From a gamma proteobacterium symbiont of Stewartia floridana (GTDB lineage Bacteria; Pseudomonadota; Gammaproteobacteria; Chromatiales; Chromatiaceae), in assembly GCA_003676145.1 (NCBI GenBank), contig NAUB01000021.1, positions 124,001 to 188,000 of the forward strand: DNA of 64,000 nt. The letters are read 5' to 3'. The translations under genes and the position numbers were made by a program. This document shows positions 8,481 through 17,472 of the stretch, in pieces. The notes below the pieces were generated by a model. The model saw only the letters and a list, made by a program, of their open reading frames with translations. It was not told the origin of the DNA and did no database searches. How positions within the stretch are numbered: position 1 is the first letter of the stretch; each line of letters starts with the position of its first letter.

Positions 8481-9044
8481 ATGGTAAATCCCATTGAGAT
8501 CTCCACTCAGCGTCTTTTGCTCAGGCCGTGGCGTAGCAGCGACCTGGAACCCTTTGCCCAGCTCAATGCTGATCCCGAGGTTATGTCCTATTTTCCGGAT
8601 ACGTTGAGTCGTGAGCAGAGCGATGATTTAGCCCAACGCTGCCAACAACTGATTCAACAGCGAGGTTGGGGGTTCTGGGCGGTGGAGCACAAGAGTAGTG
8701 ACACATTCATCGGTTTTCTCGGCCTTCATGTGCCGAGTGCCGATCTGCCATTCTCCCCCTGCGTCGAAATCGGTTGGCGACTGGCTAAAACCCACTGGGG
8801 AAGTGGCTATGCCACAGAGGGGGGCAGGGCCGCACTGCAGGTGGCTTTCGATCAATTGAACTTGGAGGAAGTGGTCTCTTTTACCGCTGTGGCAAATCGT
8901 CGATCACGGCGGGTCATGGAGCGGTTGGGGATGGGGGATAGCGCCGAGAATTTTGAGCATCCGGCGATACCCCCCGGGCATCATTTACGACAACATTGCC
9001 TCTACCGCATTACCCATGCGGCCTGGCAGGTCGCTCAGATATAG
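8481..9044 (+). CDS. GNAT-family N-acetyltransferase (RimJ/RimL type)
   Basis: The product has about 187 residues and the features of RimJ/RimL-like acetyltransferases, which transfer acetyl from acetyl-CoA to protein N-termini or small amines. Visible are ISTQRLLLRPWRSSDLEPF at the N-terminus, the EIGWRLAKTHWGSGYATEG acetyl-CoA loop region, and the FTAVANRRSRRVMERLGM motif near the C-terminus. The ATG at 8481 gives the usual family N-terminus; a GTG at 8466 would add five residues. The 3' end overlaps the 3' end of the convergent reductase gene by ten bases. The substrate cannot be told from sequence. Confidence 0.88.
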   Translation: MVNPIEISTQRLLLRPWRSSDLEPFAQLNADPEVMSYFPDTLSREQSDDLAQRCQQLIQQRGWGFWAVEHKSSDTFIGFLGLHVPSADLPFSPCVEIGWRLAKTHWGSGYATEGGRAALQVAFDQLNLEEVVSFTAVANRRSRRVMERLGMGDSAENFEHPAIPPGHHLRQHCLYRITHAAWQVAQI

Positions 9045-9907
9045 AGCAGTTCGGCCCAGCGGTCCTTCTCGATCAATGACTGCTTCTGCTGATTCCAGGC
9101 ATCCGCTGATCCAAAGGTCTCTTCCATCACCTTGTTGAAAACCTCCGCAGCTTTCTCCTGGCCACCCAGAAAGACATAGGTATTGGGATCGGTGATGAGT
9201 TTTTTACACTCTTCCGCATGGTCAGTCAGGCTGTCCTGCAGGCCTGCTTCCACACCGGCCATGGGTCTGTCGGTCAAAGCACTGAATGCCTTGAAGGTCT
9301 CGTCGTCATAGTATTGGCCGAGATCTTTTTTCTCATCATTCATGTAAAGCAGATTCATGCCACCGTTATCACCATAGAAGAGGCGTACCTGGCCATCCCA
9401 ACTGCCGTGCTTATCGTAGATCTGACGCACAAAAGCACGGAACGGGGCAATGCCGGTACCGGTCCCGATCATCAGCAGATTGCTGCTTTTGTTCGCCGGA
9501 ATCTTGAAGGGGCTGCGGAACGGTCCGGTAATCTTCAGTTTGTCACCGATTTTGGCGTCACAAAGGTAGTTGGAGGCAATACCCGGATACTGCTCACCGG
9601 AGATCTCATCCAGGTAGAAACAGCGTCTTACCAGGATTTCCAGCTCGATGGCTTCACTGTTACCGGTCTGGATCGGGTTGGCAATCGAGTAGCGGCGGTG
9701 GTGATATTCATTGCCGAAGGCATGAGGACCTGGGATCAGTACCCCGATGGATTGACCGGCGGCATAGCGAAAGGTCGGGTCGTCGATCTGCAATACCAGT
9801 TGGCGGACCTCGTCCGATGATTCGGGGCTGAATCTGGTGCTCGATTTGATGACAGCATCACAACTGCTTTCCAGATGCATATCGTCTGTGCTTTCAGGCA
9901 TTTTCAC
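9035..9907 (-). CDS. Plant-type ferredoxin--NADP(+) reductase
   Basis: The product is a 290-residue FAD flavoprotein expected to move electrons between NADP(H) and ferredoxin or flavodoxin. Visible are the FAD-binding RRYSIAN motif (about residues 70-76), the NADP-binding GTGTGIAPFRAF motif (about 148-159), the LFYGDNGGMNLLY segment and YVFLGGQEKAAEVF near the C-terminus. The spacing and the loop containing the RRCFYLDE segment fit the PetH-like rather than the short bacterial Fpr type. It stands alone, converging on the acetyltransferase gene. The physiological partner is not visible nearby. Confidence 0.85.
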   Translation of the reverse strand: MKMPESTDDMHLESSCDAVIKSSTRFSPESSDEVRQLVLQIDDPTFRYAAGQSIGVLIPGPHAFGNEYHHRRYSIANPIQTGNSEAIELEILVRRCFYLDEISGEQYPGIASNYLCDAKIGDKLKITGPFRSPFKIPANKSSNLLMIGTGTGIAPFRAFVRQIYDKHGSWDGQVRLFYGDNGGMNLLYMNDEKKDLGQYYDDETFKAFSALTDRPMAGVEAGLQDSLTDHAEECKKLITDPNTYVFLGGQEKAAEVFNKVMEETFGSADAWNQQKQSLIEKDRWAELLYI

Positions 9908-10050
9908 TCTCTCAGAATTCTAGGTTTATCAATGAATTAAGCTGGATTGGTATTGTCTCAAACTAGCATTATAGTTGTAATAATCGTCGCTCTCCAGTGC
10001 TTCAGCATTGGTTTTTTAAACTTCTTCTATTTATAAGCAAGGCGAGCAAA

Positions 10051-10076
10051 TCGGTAAGCAGATGCCTGCTAACCGA
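10051..10076 (+). other. Stem-loop in the leader of the glycosyltransferase gene
   Basis: TCGGTAAGCAG and CTGCTAACCGA pair with one internal mismatch around an ATGC loop, 28 bases before the GTG start at 10105. No T-run follows. It could affect translation of the downstream gene or be a REP-like remnant. Confidence 0.4.
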
Positions 10077-10104
10077 GTGAAATCCCAGCGACAGAAATTC
10101 CCAT

Positions 10105-11115
10105 GTGACTCAGCTTACCAAGATCAGCGATAATAGTCTGATGTCTGAATCTTCTGCTGCAAAAATAGTCGCTGTCACGGTCACCTACAATATCGATCAA
10201 AGCTTCGCAGTGTCACTGCAGAGTTACCTGCATCAGGTGGCTTTGGTGGTAATTGTCGATAACAGTACCGAGACGGAGGCACAAAGCCGGGTCAGTGCGA
10301 TTGCACAAGGCCACCCAGAGCAGATTGCTCTGATTCAGAATGGGCATAACCTGGGGCTGGCAAAAGCCCAGAACCTGGGCATAAGACGTGCGCTTGACGA
10401 GGGCGCTGAGTGGATTCTGCTGATGGACGATGACAGCAGTGCCGAGTCGCAAATGGTTGAGCAACTCGTTCAAGCCAACCAGATCTATCCAACCGAGCCT
10501 GGAACCGGGATTGTTGTTCCCAAATACCTGGAACAGAGTGTCAACAGAGAGGCCCTGTTTGTCACAGCTCCTGGCGGAGAATACCATCGGCCCAGGTTTG
10601 CCAAAGTCGGTTTTTCCGGCCAGCCGATTCTGCAGGATATCTTCATTGCCATCAGTTCCGGTAGCCTCATAAAAGCAGAGCTGTTCAATGAGATCGGTAT
10701 GATCCGGGAATCCTTCGACATCGACTATCTGGATGTGGATTTTTGTCTGAGAGCCATCGAGGCCGGATACCGGATCGTCGCCGTGCGGGATGCGGTCTTA
10801 CGCCACAATCTTGGTGAACAGACCAAACACCACTTTCTCGGCCGTCATTTTTTTGCCTGGAACCACCCGGCCAGGCGCCGTTTTACCATCTATCGTAACC
10901 GTACCCGTATCTGGCGGGAGCAGCTGTTTCGCTTCCCAGGTTTTGTCCTGTTCGACTTCCTGGCTGCGCTGATGGATCTGTTCAGGATCGTTATGTTCGA
11001 GCAACAGAAGTCAGCAAAACTCAAGTCTGTGTTGAAGGGCATTGGCTTGGGTCTGTTTGGCAGCGGATTGAGAAAACAGACGATCGACTCCACTGCCAAC
11101 ACCGCATCGGGGTAA
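10105..11115 (+). CDS. Family 2 glycosyltransferase (rhamnosyltransferase-like)
   Basis: The product has 336 residues with the GT-A fold signature of family 2 transferases: VAVTVTYN at the start of the fold, VVIVDNSTE, the NLGLAKAQNLGI segment, the DDDS metal/nucleotide-sugar motif near residue 110, and DIDYLDVDFCLRA. These resemble WbbL/RfbF-type rhamnosyltransferases acting on O-antigen or other surface glycans. A hydrophobic or amphipathic C-terminal region (FPGFVLFDFLAALMDLF) suggests membrane association. The start is a GTG; an ATG 36 bases downstream is an alternative. No other glycan genes adjoin, so the sugar and acceptor are unknown. Confidence 0.85.
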   Translation: MTQLTKISDNSLMSESSAAKIVAVTVTYNIDQSFAVSLQSYLHQVALVVIVDNSTETEAQSRVSAIAQGHPEQIALIQNGHNLGLAKAQNLGIRRALDEGAEWILLMDDDSSAESQMVEQLVQANQIYPTEPGTGIVVPKYLEQSVNREALFVTAPGGEYHRPRFAKVGFSGQPILQDIFIAISSGSLIKAELFNEIGMIRESFDIDYLDVDFCLRAIEAGYRIVAVRDAVLRHNLGEQTKHHFLGRHFFAWNHPARRRFTIYRNRTRIWREQLFRFPGFVLFDFLAALMDLFRIVMFEQQKSAKLKSVLKGIGLGLFGSGLRKQTIDSTANTASG

Positions 11116-11154
11116 TCAAGGTTAAAAAACTGCTCGTTTGATCATTGGACAGAG

Positions 11155-12405
11155 TTACAGTGACTCAATCCGGTAGTAGCCCGGCTCGCCACCAGACAGA
11201 TCAAAACGCTGCTGATGGGGCTTGACCCGGAAGCGCTGGATTTGCCGAAACGGCCCGATCGGTGTGGTTGAGTAACTCAGCCGATAGAGACCAGCGGTGA
11301 GATTTCGGGTAATCAGTCGGGTGCCTGTCGCACGCCTTTTGAAAACCACCTTATCGTATGGCGCAGCCAGGGGCTCACCGATGAACAGCCCTTCCCCGGG
11401 TTGCTCCACGCTGCGCCAATAGGCTTCCAACAGGGTCTGACCATGACTGTAGTGCTCCATCACCAGACGGGGATTGGGGAACTTAGCGAGATGATTGCAT
11501 GGCTCTACCACTGTGCCAAAACTGCCAGTGGCGCCGGCCTCCAGCCAGCGCAGGGCGCTCATCTGCTTACTGCCGCTGAGTACGCCGCCGCTGGAGGTGA
11601 GATGGTCGGCAATCGCCCCAGGTAGAAATTTCAAGGTCTCCAGTCCATCGATATGGGTTCGACCGGTAAAGTAGAACAGCACATCCTCGCGATCACGCAG
11701 GGCATTGCCTCTCAATACCTCGGTGTCGATCCAGTTGTGCATCAGACGTCTGGTCATCAGATAGTCCTTTGCCCTGACATTGCGCTGTTTATCCTGGGTA
11801 CTCATCAGATAGGCGGTCCCTTGTGGGAGCGTGCCGTCCGAAGCGATTCCTCGATCGATCAGGGCTTTGGCTTCTGCGAAGCTGTTTGCCGCAATGGTGA
11901 TACTGGGTCGGATCGAGAGGTCGTCGTAGGGGGTGACCCCTCGGTAGTCGTAGTAGGGGCTGTGTCGGGTTGAGGCGCAGGTGTGATCTGAGCACCAGGC
12001 CTTGTCATAGCCGAATGCGAGTGCGGATGTGATCGACATACAGCCGACCCGGAATGGAGCCACCCAGGTGATGGCGTAGGCCTGGATCGCCGGTGGTGTG
12101 ATTTCCAGCAGCTTTTGCCGGAGCTCGCGGAACTGCTGTGGTGCAAGCGTCTTCTTCCCAGGCTTGAAGCTGACCTGCAGCAGGTTGCTAGCGGGGATGC
12201 CCCGCGCCTCTGCATAGTAGTTACCGATTCGCTGGCTGAGGGGATCCTGATCGTTGACAACCACCGCCAGCTGATCTGCCGTGAGACGCTGTCTGGGCAG
12301 GTCAATCTGGAGTGTTTCCGCCACCAGCCTGGGGCATAGTGAGAGCAGCAGTAAAAACCCGACCAGTTTCCATGTTGAATGGTTTGCGTCAAAACGTGTA
12401 TCCAT
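11155..12405 (-). CDS. TIGR03790-family secreted protein
   Basis: The product has 416 residues with an N-terminal signal segment (LVGFLLLLSLCPRLVAE). The body carries features I associate with the TIGR03790 family: the VVVNDQDPLSQRIGNYYAEARGIP start, PAIQAYAITWVAPFRVGC, TAYLMSTQD, and the GATGSFGTVVEPCNHLAKFPNP segment near residue 310. The function of this family is unknown. The C-terminal ~80 residues look like a separate beta-rich domain. It is convergent with the glycosyltransferase gene and divergent from the ChaN-PDZ gene, so it is probably a single-gene unit. Confidence 0.75.
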   Translation of the reverse strand: MDTRFDANHSTWKLVGFLLLLSLCPRLVAETLQIDLPRQRLTADQLAVVVNDQDPLSQRIGNYYAEARGIPASNLLQVSFKPGKKTLAPQQFRELRQKLLEITPPAIQAYAITWVAPFRVGCMSITSALAFGYDKAWCSDHTCASTRHSPYYDYRGVTPYDDLSIRPSITIAANSFAEAKALIDRGIASDGTLPQGTAYLMSTQDKQRNVRAKDYLMTRRLMHNWIDTEVLRGNALRDREDVLFYFTGRTHIDGLETLKFLPGAIADHLTSSGGVLSGSKQMSALRWLEAGATGSFGTVVEPCNHLAKFPNPRLVMEHYSHGQTLLEAYWRSVEQPGEGLFIGEPLAAPYDKVVFKRRATGTRLITRNLTAGLYRLSYSTTPIGPFRQIQRFRVKPHQQRFDLSGGEPGYYRIESL

Positions 12406-12695
12406 AACAAACTGACTTTTTCCATTGATGAGTGTGACTTACATGAGCGTATCAGAGTTGGGTCAAAATCTCTGAGACGGCTTTTGCCGGCTGAGGGATA
12501 TGAAACGTATTGTCCATTTACTGGTCTTAACCCCCATATTTCGCGACTACTTTGCTATGATTGGGCGAATCGTCTGAACCGGGCACGAGTTGTACTGGAG
12601 CAGCAGTAGGATAGAATCCTCTGAGGCGTAACATTGTTCAACTGAAAAAGTGGTTTCACAACAATTTAAACAGCCTTCTGCTGCCGGAGATCATC

Positions 12696-13811
12696 GTGCT
12701 GCGTAACACTCTGTTTTTCATTCTTCTCACCGGCCTGATGACAGGATCCCTGGCTGAGGAGAAAACCCAGGATTCTGTTGTCGATATGTCCGCTTTGATC
12801 GATGTCTCCGGACTGATTGAGAAGGTCTCGGATAAACGCGTGGTTTATGTGGGCGAAACCCACGATCAGTACCAGCACCATCTCAACCAGCTGGCGATCA
12901 TCAAGGGTCTGCATGCCAAGCATCCGGACCTGGCGATCGGTCTGGAGTTCTTTTTTCAACCCTACCAGAATGTGCTTGACCAATATATTGCCGGTGAGAT
13001 CGATGAAGCCGATCTGATCCGTGGCACAGACTATTTCAATCGCTGGCGCTTCGACTATCGGCTCTACCGTCCGATTTTCAGTTTTGCCAGGGAGCATGGG
13101 ATTCCCATGATCGCACTCAATCTGGAGCGTGAGATCACCGATCAGGTGAGCCGGGAGGGGATCGAGAGCCTCAGCCCGGAACAGCAGGCCAGATTACCCT
13201 CTGAGATCGCCCGGGATAACGACAGCTATCATGAACGCCTGAAAACCATCTATGAGGCACACCCCCATCGGGAAGGGCGGGATTTCGAGCGTTTTCTCGA
13301 CGTCCAGTTGCTCTGGGATGAATCGATGGCGGAGCGTGCGGCGGAGTGGATCCAGGAGAATCCCCAGGGCCACCTGGTGATTCTGGCCGGGGCGGGTCAT
13401 CTGATCTATGGGGACGGGATTCCAAGCCGTCTGTCACGTCGGGTGGATGCGAGTCAGGCGATTGTGCTGAATGTGAATTCACTCCCCGAGCTGAATCCTG
13501 AACTGGCCGATTATCTGATCCTGGCCGATCAACAAAAGCTGCCACCCAGTGGTAAACTGGGGGTTTTCCTGGATGTGGAGAGTTCCCCGCCCAGTGTCAA
13601 TGGATTCGTTGAGAACAGCGGTGCCGCGGAAGCCGGCATCAAAGAGAAAGACCTTCTGGTATCCGTGGATGATCAACCGATTGAGAGCTATGCGGATCTG
13701 CGCATTGCCCTGATGGACCGGGAGGTCGGTGATGTGGTCAAGTTGTCAGTCAAAAGGGAGCGGCTGATTTTGGGCACCATTGTCGAGACCTATCAAGTCA
13801 CACTGCGCTGA
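12696..13811 (+). CDS. ChaN-like (DUF399) protein with C-terminal PDZ domain
   Basis: The 371-residue product has a signal peptide (LFFILLTGLMTGSLA). Residues about 35-265 match the ChaN/DUF399 haem-binding or Tiki-like fold, seen in VYVGETHDQYQHH, LAIGLEFFFQPYQ, the FNRWRFDYRLYRPI segment and LVILAGAGHLIYGDGIPSRL. Residues about 280-371 form a PDZ domain (SPPSVNGFVENSGAAEAGIKE, LLVSVDDQPIESYADLR). ChaN proteins of enteric bacteria are lipoproteins that bind haem, but here no lipobox Cys is seen. The start is a GTG preceded by GGAG at seven bases. A peptide-binding or protease-like periplasmic role is possible. Confidence 0.82.
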   Translation: MLRNTLFFILLTGLMTGSLAEEKTQDSVVDMSALIDVSGLIEKVSDKRVVYVGETHDQYQHHLNQLAIIKGLHAKHPDLAIGLEFFFQPYQNVLDQYIAGEIDEADLIRGTDYFNRWRFDYRLYRPIFSFAREHGIPMIALNLEREITDQVSREGIESLSPEQQARLPSEIARDNDSYHERLKTIYEAHPHREGRDFERFLDVQLLWDESMAERAAEWIQENPQGHLVILAGAGHLIYGDGIPSRLSRRVDASQAIVLNVNSLPELNPELADYLILADQQKLPPSGKLGVFLDVESSPPSVNGFVENSGAAEAGIKEKDLLVSVDDQPIESYADLRIALMDREVGDVVKLSVKRERLILGTIVETYQVTLR

Positions 13812-13948
13812 GGAGTCAATGAATCGGTCATGAGCCAACCTGTTGATGGCTGAATCTACCGCTCAAACAGGTTGAGTCGGCGCATTCAGATCGTCACACT
13901 GTTCGCCCCGGACCTATTCACAAGTTCCTTAGGCTGATCAAACCAATT

Positions 13949-15256
13949 ATGGCTAAACAAACAGAACTGCTGGCACCAGCCGGCACCCTTAAAAACGCCC
14001 GTTATGCTTTTGCGTATGGTGCCGATGCTGTCTATGCGGGATTGCCCCGTTACAGCCTGCGGGTCAGAAACAACGATTTTCTGGAGCAAAACCTGGCTAC
14101 CGGAATCGCCGAGGCACATGCATTGCAACGCCAATTCTATCTGGCCTGCAATGTGATGCCTCACAATGCCAAGCTGAAGACCTTCATCAAGGATCTTGAA
14201 CCGATCATTGCAATGGGACCGGATGCCCTGATCATGTCCGATCCCGGCTTGATCCTGATGGTCCGGGAGCGTTGGCCGGAGATGCCGATTCACCTTTCGG
14301 TGCAGGCGAACACGGTGAATGGGGAGGCGGTACGTTTTTGGCAACAGCAGGGGGTGAGCCGGGTAATACTCTCCCGTGAGCTGTCACTGGATGAAGTGGC
14401 GGAGGTTCGTCAGCACTGTCCGGATATGGAGCTGGAGGTGTTCATCCACGGCGCTCTCTGTATCGCCTATTCGGGACGCTGTCTGCTGTCGGGCTACTTC
14501 AATCATCGCGATGCCAATCAGGGAACCTGCACCAACAGTTGCCGTTGGGATTACAAACTCTCTCAGCCGGTTGCCGGGCCTGAGCTGAATACGGGGCCGG
14601 CCGATGTTGTCAGGCACAGTGCCGCGGATCAGGTCTACTACCTGGAAGAGGGGGGGCGTCCCGGGGAACAGATGCCGGTGTTCGAGGATGAGCACGGCAC
14701 CTATATCATGAACTCGAAGGATCTGCGTGCCGTTGAGCATGTAGCCAGGCTGGTGGAGATCGGTGTCGATTGTCTGAAGATCGAGGGTCGCACCAAATCC
14801 CACTACTACACGGCCCGTACCACTCAGGTCTATCGTAAAGCGATCGATGATGCGCTGGCCGGTCGCCCGTTCCAGCCCGCATTGATGGCGGACCTGGAGA
14901 GTCTGGCCAATCGGGGATATACCGATGGTTTCTACCAGAGACATGAGTCTGATGAACTGCAGAACTATCGGTTTGGCAGTTCCCAGACGGAGCGCCAGCA
15001 GTTTGTCGGCGAGATAACCGGTATCGATCCGGAGAGTGGTCTGGTGGAAATGGATGTTAAGAACAAAATCCGGGTCGGTGACCGGCTTGAGCTGATGACA
15101 CCCGATGGTAATCGGGATTTCGTGCTGGAGAGAATGGAAGACAGACATGGCAACCAGATGCATGAAGCGCCTGGTGGGGGTTATCAGGTACGGGTTGAAT
15201 TACCGGCCGAAACGGTGACCAACGGGCTGCTCTGCCGATACCTTGATTCCGCATGA
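13949..15256 (+). CDS. trhP: TrhP (YegQ), U32-family tRNA hydroxylation protein
   Basis: The product is a U32 peptidase-like protein of 435 residues matching YegQ/TrhP, which takes part in prephenate-dependent 5-hydroxyuridine formation at tRNA position 34. Visible are ELLAPAGTLKNARYAFAYGADAVYAG, the conserved HLSVQANTVN segment, the signature EVFIHGALCIAYSGRCLLS, and further Cys (GTCTNSCRWDY) that in this family coordinate an iron-sulfur cluster. The stop overlaps the next start by four bases (ATGA). Two U32 branches exist; length and the start fit TrhP rather than the UbiU/UbiV or RlhA branches. Confidence 0.9.
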   Translation: MAKQTELLAPAGTLKNARYAFAYGADAVYAGLPRYSLRVRNNDFLEQNLATGIAEAHALQRQFYLACNVMPHNAKLKTFIKDLEPIIAMGPDALIMSDPGLILMVRERWPEMPIHLSVQANTVNGEAVRFWQQQGVSRVILSRELSLDEVAEVRQHCPDMELEVFIHGALCIAYSGRCLLSGYFNHRDANQGTCTNSCRWDYKLSQPVAGPELNTGPADVVRHSAADQVYYLEEGGRPGEQMPVFEDEHGTYIMNSKDLRAVEHVARLVEIGVDCLKIEGRTKSHYYTARTTQVYRKAIDDALAGRPFQPALMADLESLANRGYTDGFYQRHESDELQNYRFGSSQTERQQFVGEITGIDPESGLVEMDVKNKIRVGDRLELMTPDGNRDFVLERMEDRHGNQMHEAPGGGYQVRVELPAETVTNGLLCRYLDSA

Positions 15257-16131
15257 AGCTTGGGCTGAGGATTGCGGTCAACACACTGGTTGGCGCAGTT
15301 CAGGGTGTGCCCGCACTGCTCGAGCTTTTTGACCAATACCAGATCAAGGCCAGTTTCTTCTTCGCCACAGGCCCGGATATCAGCGGTCGGCTGACCAATC
15401 GGAGTCAGCAGCCCTGGTACGCTCATCTGCCTTTGAGTTCCCGCCTCTACGGCCTGCTGATAAAACCACCATCGATCGTCGAAGAAGCCGGCAAGAGGCT
15501 GCTGGCAGTCGCTGCTGCCGGGCACGAGACAGGCATCCTTTGTCATGATCGTGGCCGTTGGCTCAAAGGGTTGGCCCATGCCGACGAAGCCTGGACTCGC
15601 AAGGAATTGCTGAAGGCTGTCGACAGCTACACTGACCTGTTTGGTAGTCGGCCAAACTGTATGGCATCCGCTGGCTGGCAAACCAATCCTCATCTGCTGT
15701 GTCTGCAACAGGAACTGGGCTTCGACTATGCCAGCGATGTCAGGGGTAAGAGTGCTTTTTTGCCGCTGTTACAGAACATCCAATCGAGCTGCCCGCAACT
15801 GCCGACCACTCTGCCCACGATCAGTGAGCTACTCAGACAGGGGGGAGAGATCAATCTACAGAATGTGCATGAGTATCTCTATGCGGAGAGCCAGCATATT
15901 CTGCCCCATGGACATATCTATGCCTGTGATGCGGAGGTGGAGGGGATCACCCATCTTGACGTTCTGGAGAAGCTGTTGGTGATGTGGCGCAATCTGGATG
16001 AGGGGATTCAGCCACTGCATGCGTTTCTGGATGAGCAAAACAGGGCACAATTGAAAAAACACCTGATCGGCTGGTCGAATGAGATGACGGGGGAGGTCTA
16101 TCAGGCAACCCAAAGCCTACAGCAAAATTAA
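15253..16131 (+). CDS. ArnD-like polysaccharide deacetylase homologue lacking catalytic residues
   Basis: The 292-residue product aligns along its length with ArnD, the deformylase of undecaprenyl-phosphate aminoarabinose synthesis. Shared segments include the N-terminal KLGLRI, the GVPALLELFDQYQIKASFFF region, ASAGWQTN, SDVRG and CDAEVEG. The catalytic Asp pair of the LRIDVDT motif is replaced (LRIAVNT, Ala8 and Asn10). The metal-binding His residues of the HAWDHH motif are absent (LCHDRGRW, about 96-103), and the His of IHAEVEG is Asp226. It overlaps trhP by four bases and no arn genes are nearby. It is therefore probably a pseudoenzyme with a binding or other role, or a highly diverged enzyme. 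Confidence 0.8.
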   Translation: MKLGLRIAVNTLVGAVQGVPALLELFDQYQIKASFFFATGPDISGRLTNRSQQPWYAHLPLSSRLYGLLIKPPSIVEEAGKRLLAVAAAGHETGILCHDRGRWLKGLAHADEAWTRKELLKAVDSYTDLFGSRPNCMASAGWQTNPHLLCLQQELGFDYASDVRGKSAFLPLLQNIQSSCPQLPTTLPTISELLRQGGEINLQNVHEYLYAESQHILPHGHIYACDAEVEGITHLDVLEKLLVMWRNLDEGIQPLHAFLDEQNRAQLKKHLIGWSNEMTGEVYQATQSLQQN

Positions 16132-16231
16132 GCGGATGGATTTCCAGGTCATTCTCACTGGTATTGAGTTATACATAAGCAACACGAATAAAAATAAATA
16201 TCACCGTACCGAGCACGAACAGTGTGTAACT

Positions 16232-16256
16232 CCCCTCTCCCCTTGCGGGAGAGGGG
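16232..16256. repeat. Perfect GC-rich hairpin (REP-like)
   Basis: CCCCTCTCCC and GGGAGAGGGG pair perfectly over 10 bp around a five-base loop. It lies about 100 bases after the ArnD-like gene. This CCCTCTCCC/GGGAGAGGG hairpin resembles REP-type repeats common in proteobacterial intergenic DNA. It may also help end the upstream transcript, although no T-run follows. Confidence 0.6.
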
Positions 16257-16407
16257 CTATAAGGCTTGGATTTGTTGGCTGATCGCGAGGTTGACCCAAA
16301 CACAGTCACTTCACCACAGGAGCACCTTCTGTGCATACTCATCGATCCACAAAACAGCAAACATTATCAGACCGGATTGATTAGGCTGAATCACAGGAGG
16401 TAACAAC

Positions 16408-17292
16408 ATGAAGAAGACAACAGCAGAGAATTACCGACAACGGGTTATCCGGGTGATCGAGTATATCCACGACCATCTGGATGACGACCTGAATATCAAC
16501 CTGCTGGCGGATGTCGCCTTCATGTCGCCCTACCATTTTCACCGCATCTATCGGGAAATGGCCAGGGAGACCCTGAATGCAACCATCCGACGTCTTCGCC
16601 TCCAACGGGCGGCTGTTTAACTGATCAGTTCAACCAAGCCGATTCTCCGCATAGCCACCTTGGCCACTTATGGCAGCCCAGAGGCTTTCACCCGTGCTTT
16701 TACCCATCAGTTCGGTGAATCACCCACCGAATACAGGGAGTCAAGGCATCACAGGAAAGTCAGCGAGCCCTTTGTGGCTATGCTACCGAGCGAGAGAGAG
16801 GAGTATCGTGACATGTACAATGTGGAAATTGTCGATTTCAAACCGGTCAATCTGATTGGCTATTCCCATCAGGGTGACTACATGGAGATTGGCAGAACTT
16901 TTGAAAAGCTCTTTGTCTATGCCTCCAGTCATAACCTGCTAAGTGACAAGACGCGTTCAATCGGTCTCTATTTTGATGATCCGAAAACTGTCGAGCAGAA
17001 CCGACTGAGGGCCTTCGCCGCCATTTCAGTGACCGATCAAACGGATCTGCCGGAAGGCGATGAAGTTCCGGATTCGAATCAGATTCCGGGGGGTACCTGT
17101 GTGAGTCTGTTGTTCAAAGGCTCCTATGCAGAGTTGGAGAAACCCTATGATTGGCTGTTCGGCCAGTGGTTGCCGCAAAGCGGTTATGAGGCAGCGGACT
17201 TTCCACCCTTCGAGGAGTATCTTAACGATCCAAAGGATACGCCACCCAGTGAGTTACTGACTCGTATCAACTGTTTTGTTACCAACGGTTGA
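16408..17292 (+). pseudogene. AraC-type regulator with GyrI-like domain, broken by one in-frame stop
   Basis: The frame encodes a Rob/SoxS-like helix-turn-helix domain (YRQRVIRVIEYIHDHLDDDLNINLLAD, MSPYHFHRIYREM) followed by YGSPEAFTRAFTHQFGESPTEYR. A GyrI-like effector-binding domain comes after it (VEIVDFKPVNLIGYSHQGDY to the end). A TAA at 16618-16620 interrupts it after RLQRAAV, and the same frame continues directly (LISSTKPILRIATLATYGS). The stop sits where related proteins commonly have Leu, so a single TTA-to-TAA change would explain it. As read, the first piece has 70 residues with half of the DNA-binding domain, so the regulator is probably inactive. A repeat element abuts the 3' end. 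Confidence 0.85.
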
Positions 17293-17294
17293 GG

Positions 17295-17329
17295 TTAGGG
17301 CCAATTGGATTCGTGTTGACAGGCCCTAG
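17295..17329. repeat. Dispersed inverted-repeat element, copy B (short)
   Basis: The segment is bounded by TAGGGCC and GGCCCTA. Its interior, read on the minus strand, gives AGGGCCTGTCAACACGAATC, which matches copy A at 8375-8400 with one difference. It lies two bases after the stop of the broken AraC gene, so insertion at or near that gene's end is likely. Confidence 0.6.
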
Positions 17330-17370
17330 TCTCTGGTCCTGCAATTTCAGTAGAGTGCAGAGTGAGTGCC

Positions 17371-17402
17371 AACATGGTGCGGTTTAACCGCGCCATGTTT
17401 TT
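17371..17402 (+). terminator. Probable rho-independent terminator
   Basis: AACATGGTGCGG pairs with CCGCGCCATGTT (one G-U type pair) around a TTTAA loop and runs into a T-rich tail. It lies about 80 bases after the AraC/GyrI pseudogene and 70 bases before the glutaredoxin gene. Confidence 0.75.
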
Positions 17403-17472
17403 AGGCTGATTCAAGCCCAATAGCCGATGGCCGCTACTTAGCCAGGACAGGGGTTAATTTCAGAAGATCATC

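Noticed and set aside
9218-9820. 200-codon plus-strand frame opposite the ferredoxin-NADP reductase
   Set aside because: The minus-strand gene has complete FAD and NADP motifs; the opposite frame is a shadow.
16381-16620. Independent 70-residue AraC-like regulator
   Set aside because: The same frame continues after the stop with the missing second half of the AraC domain, so this is the 5' part of a broken gene.
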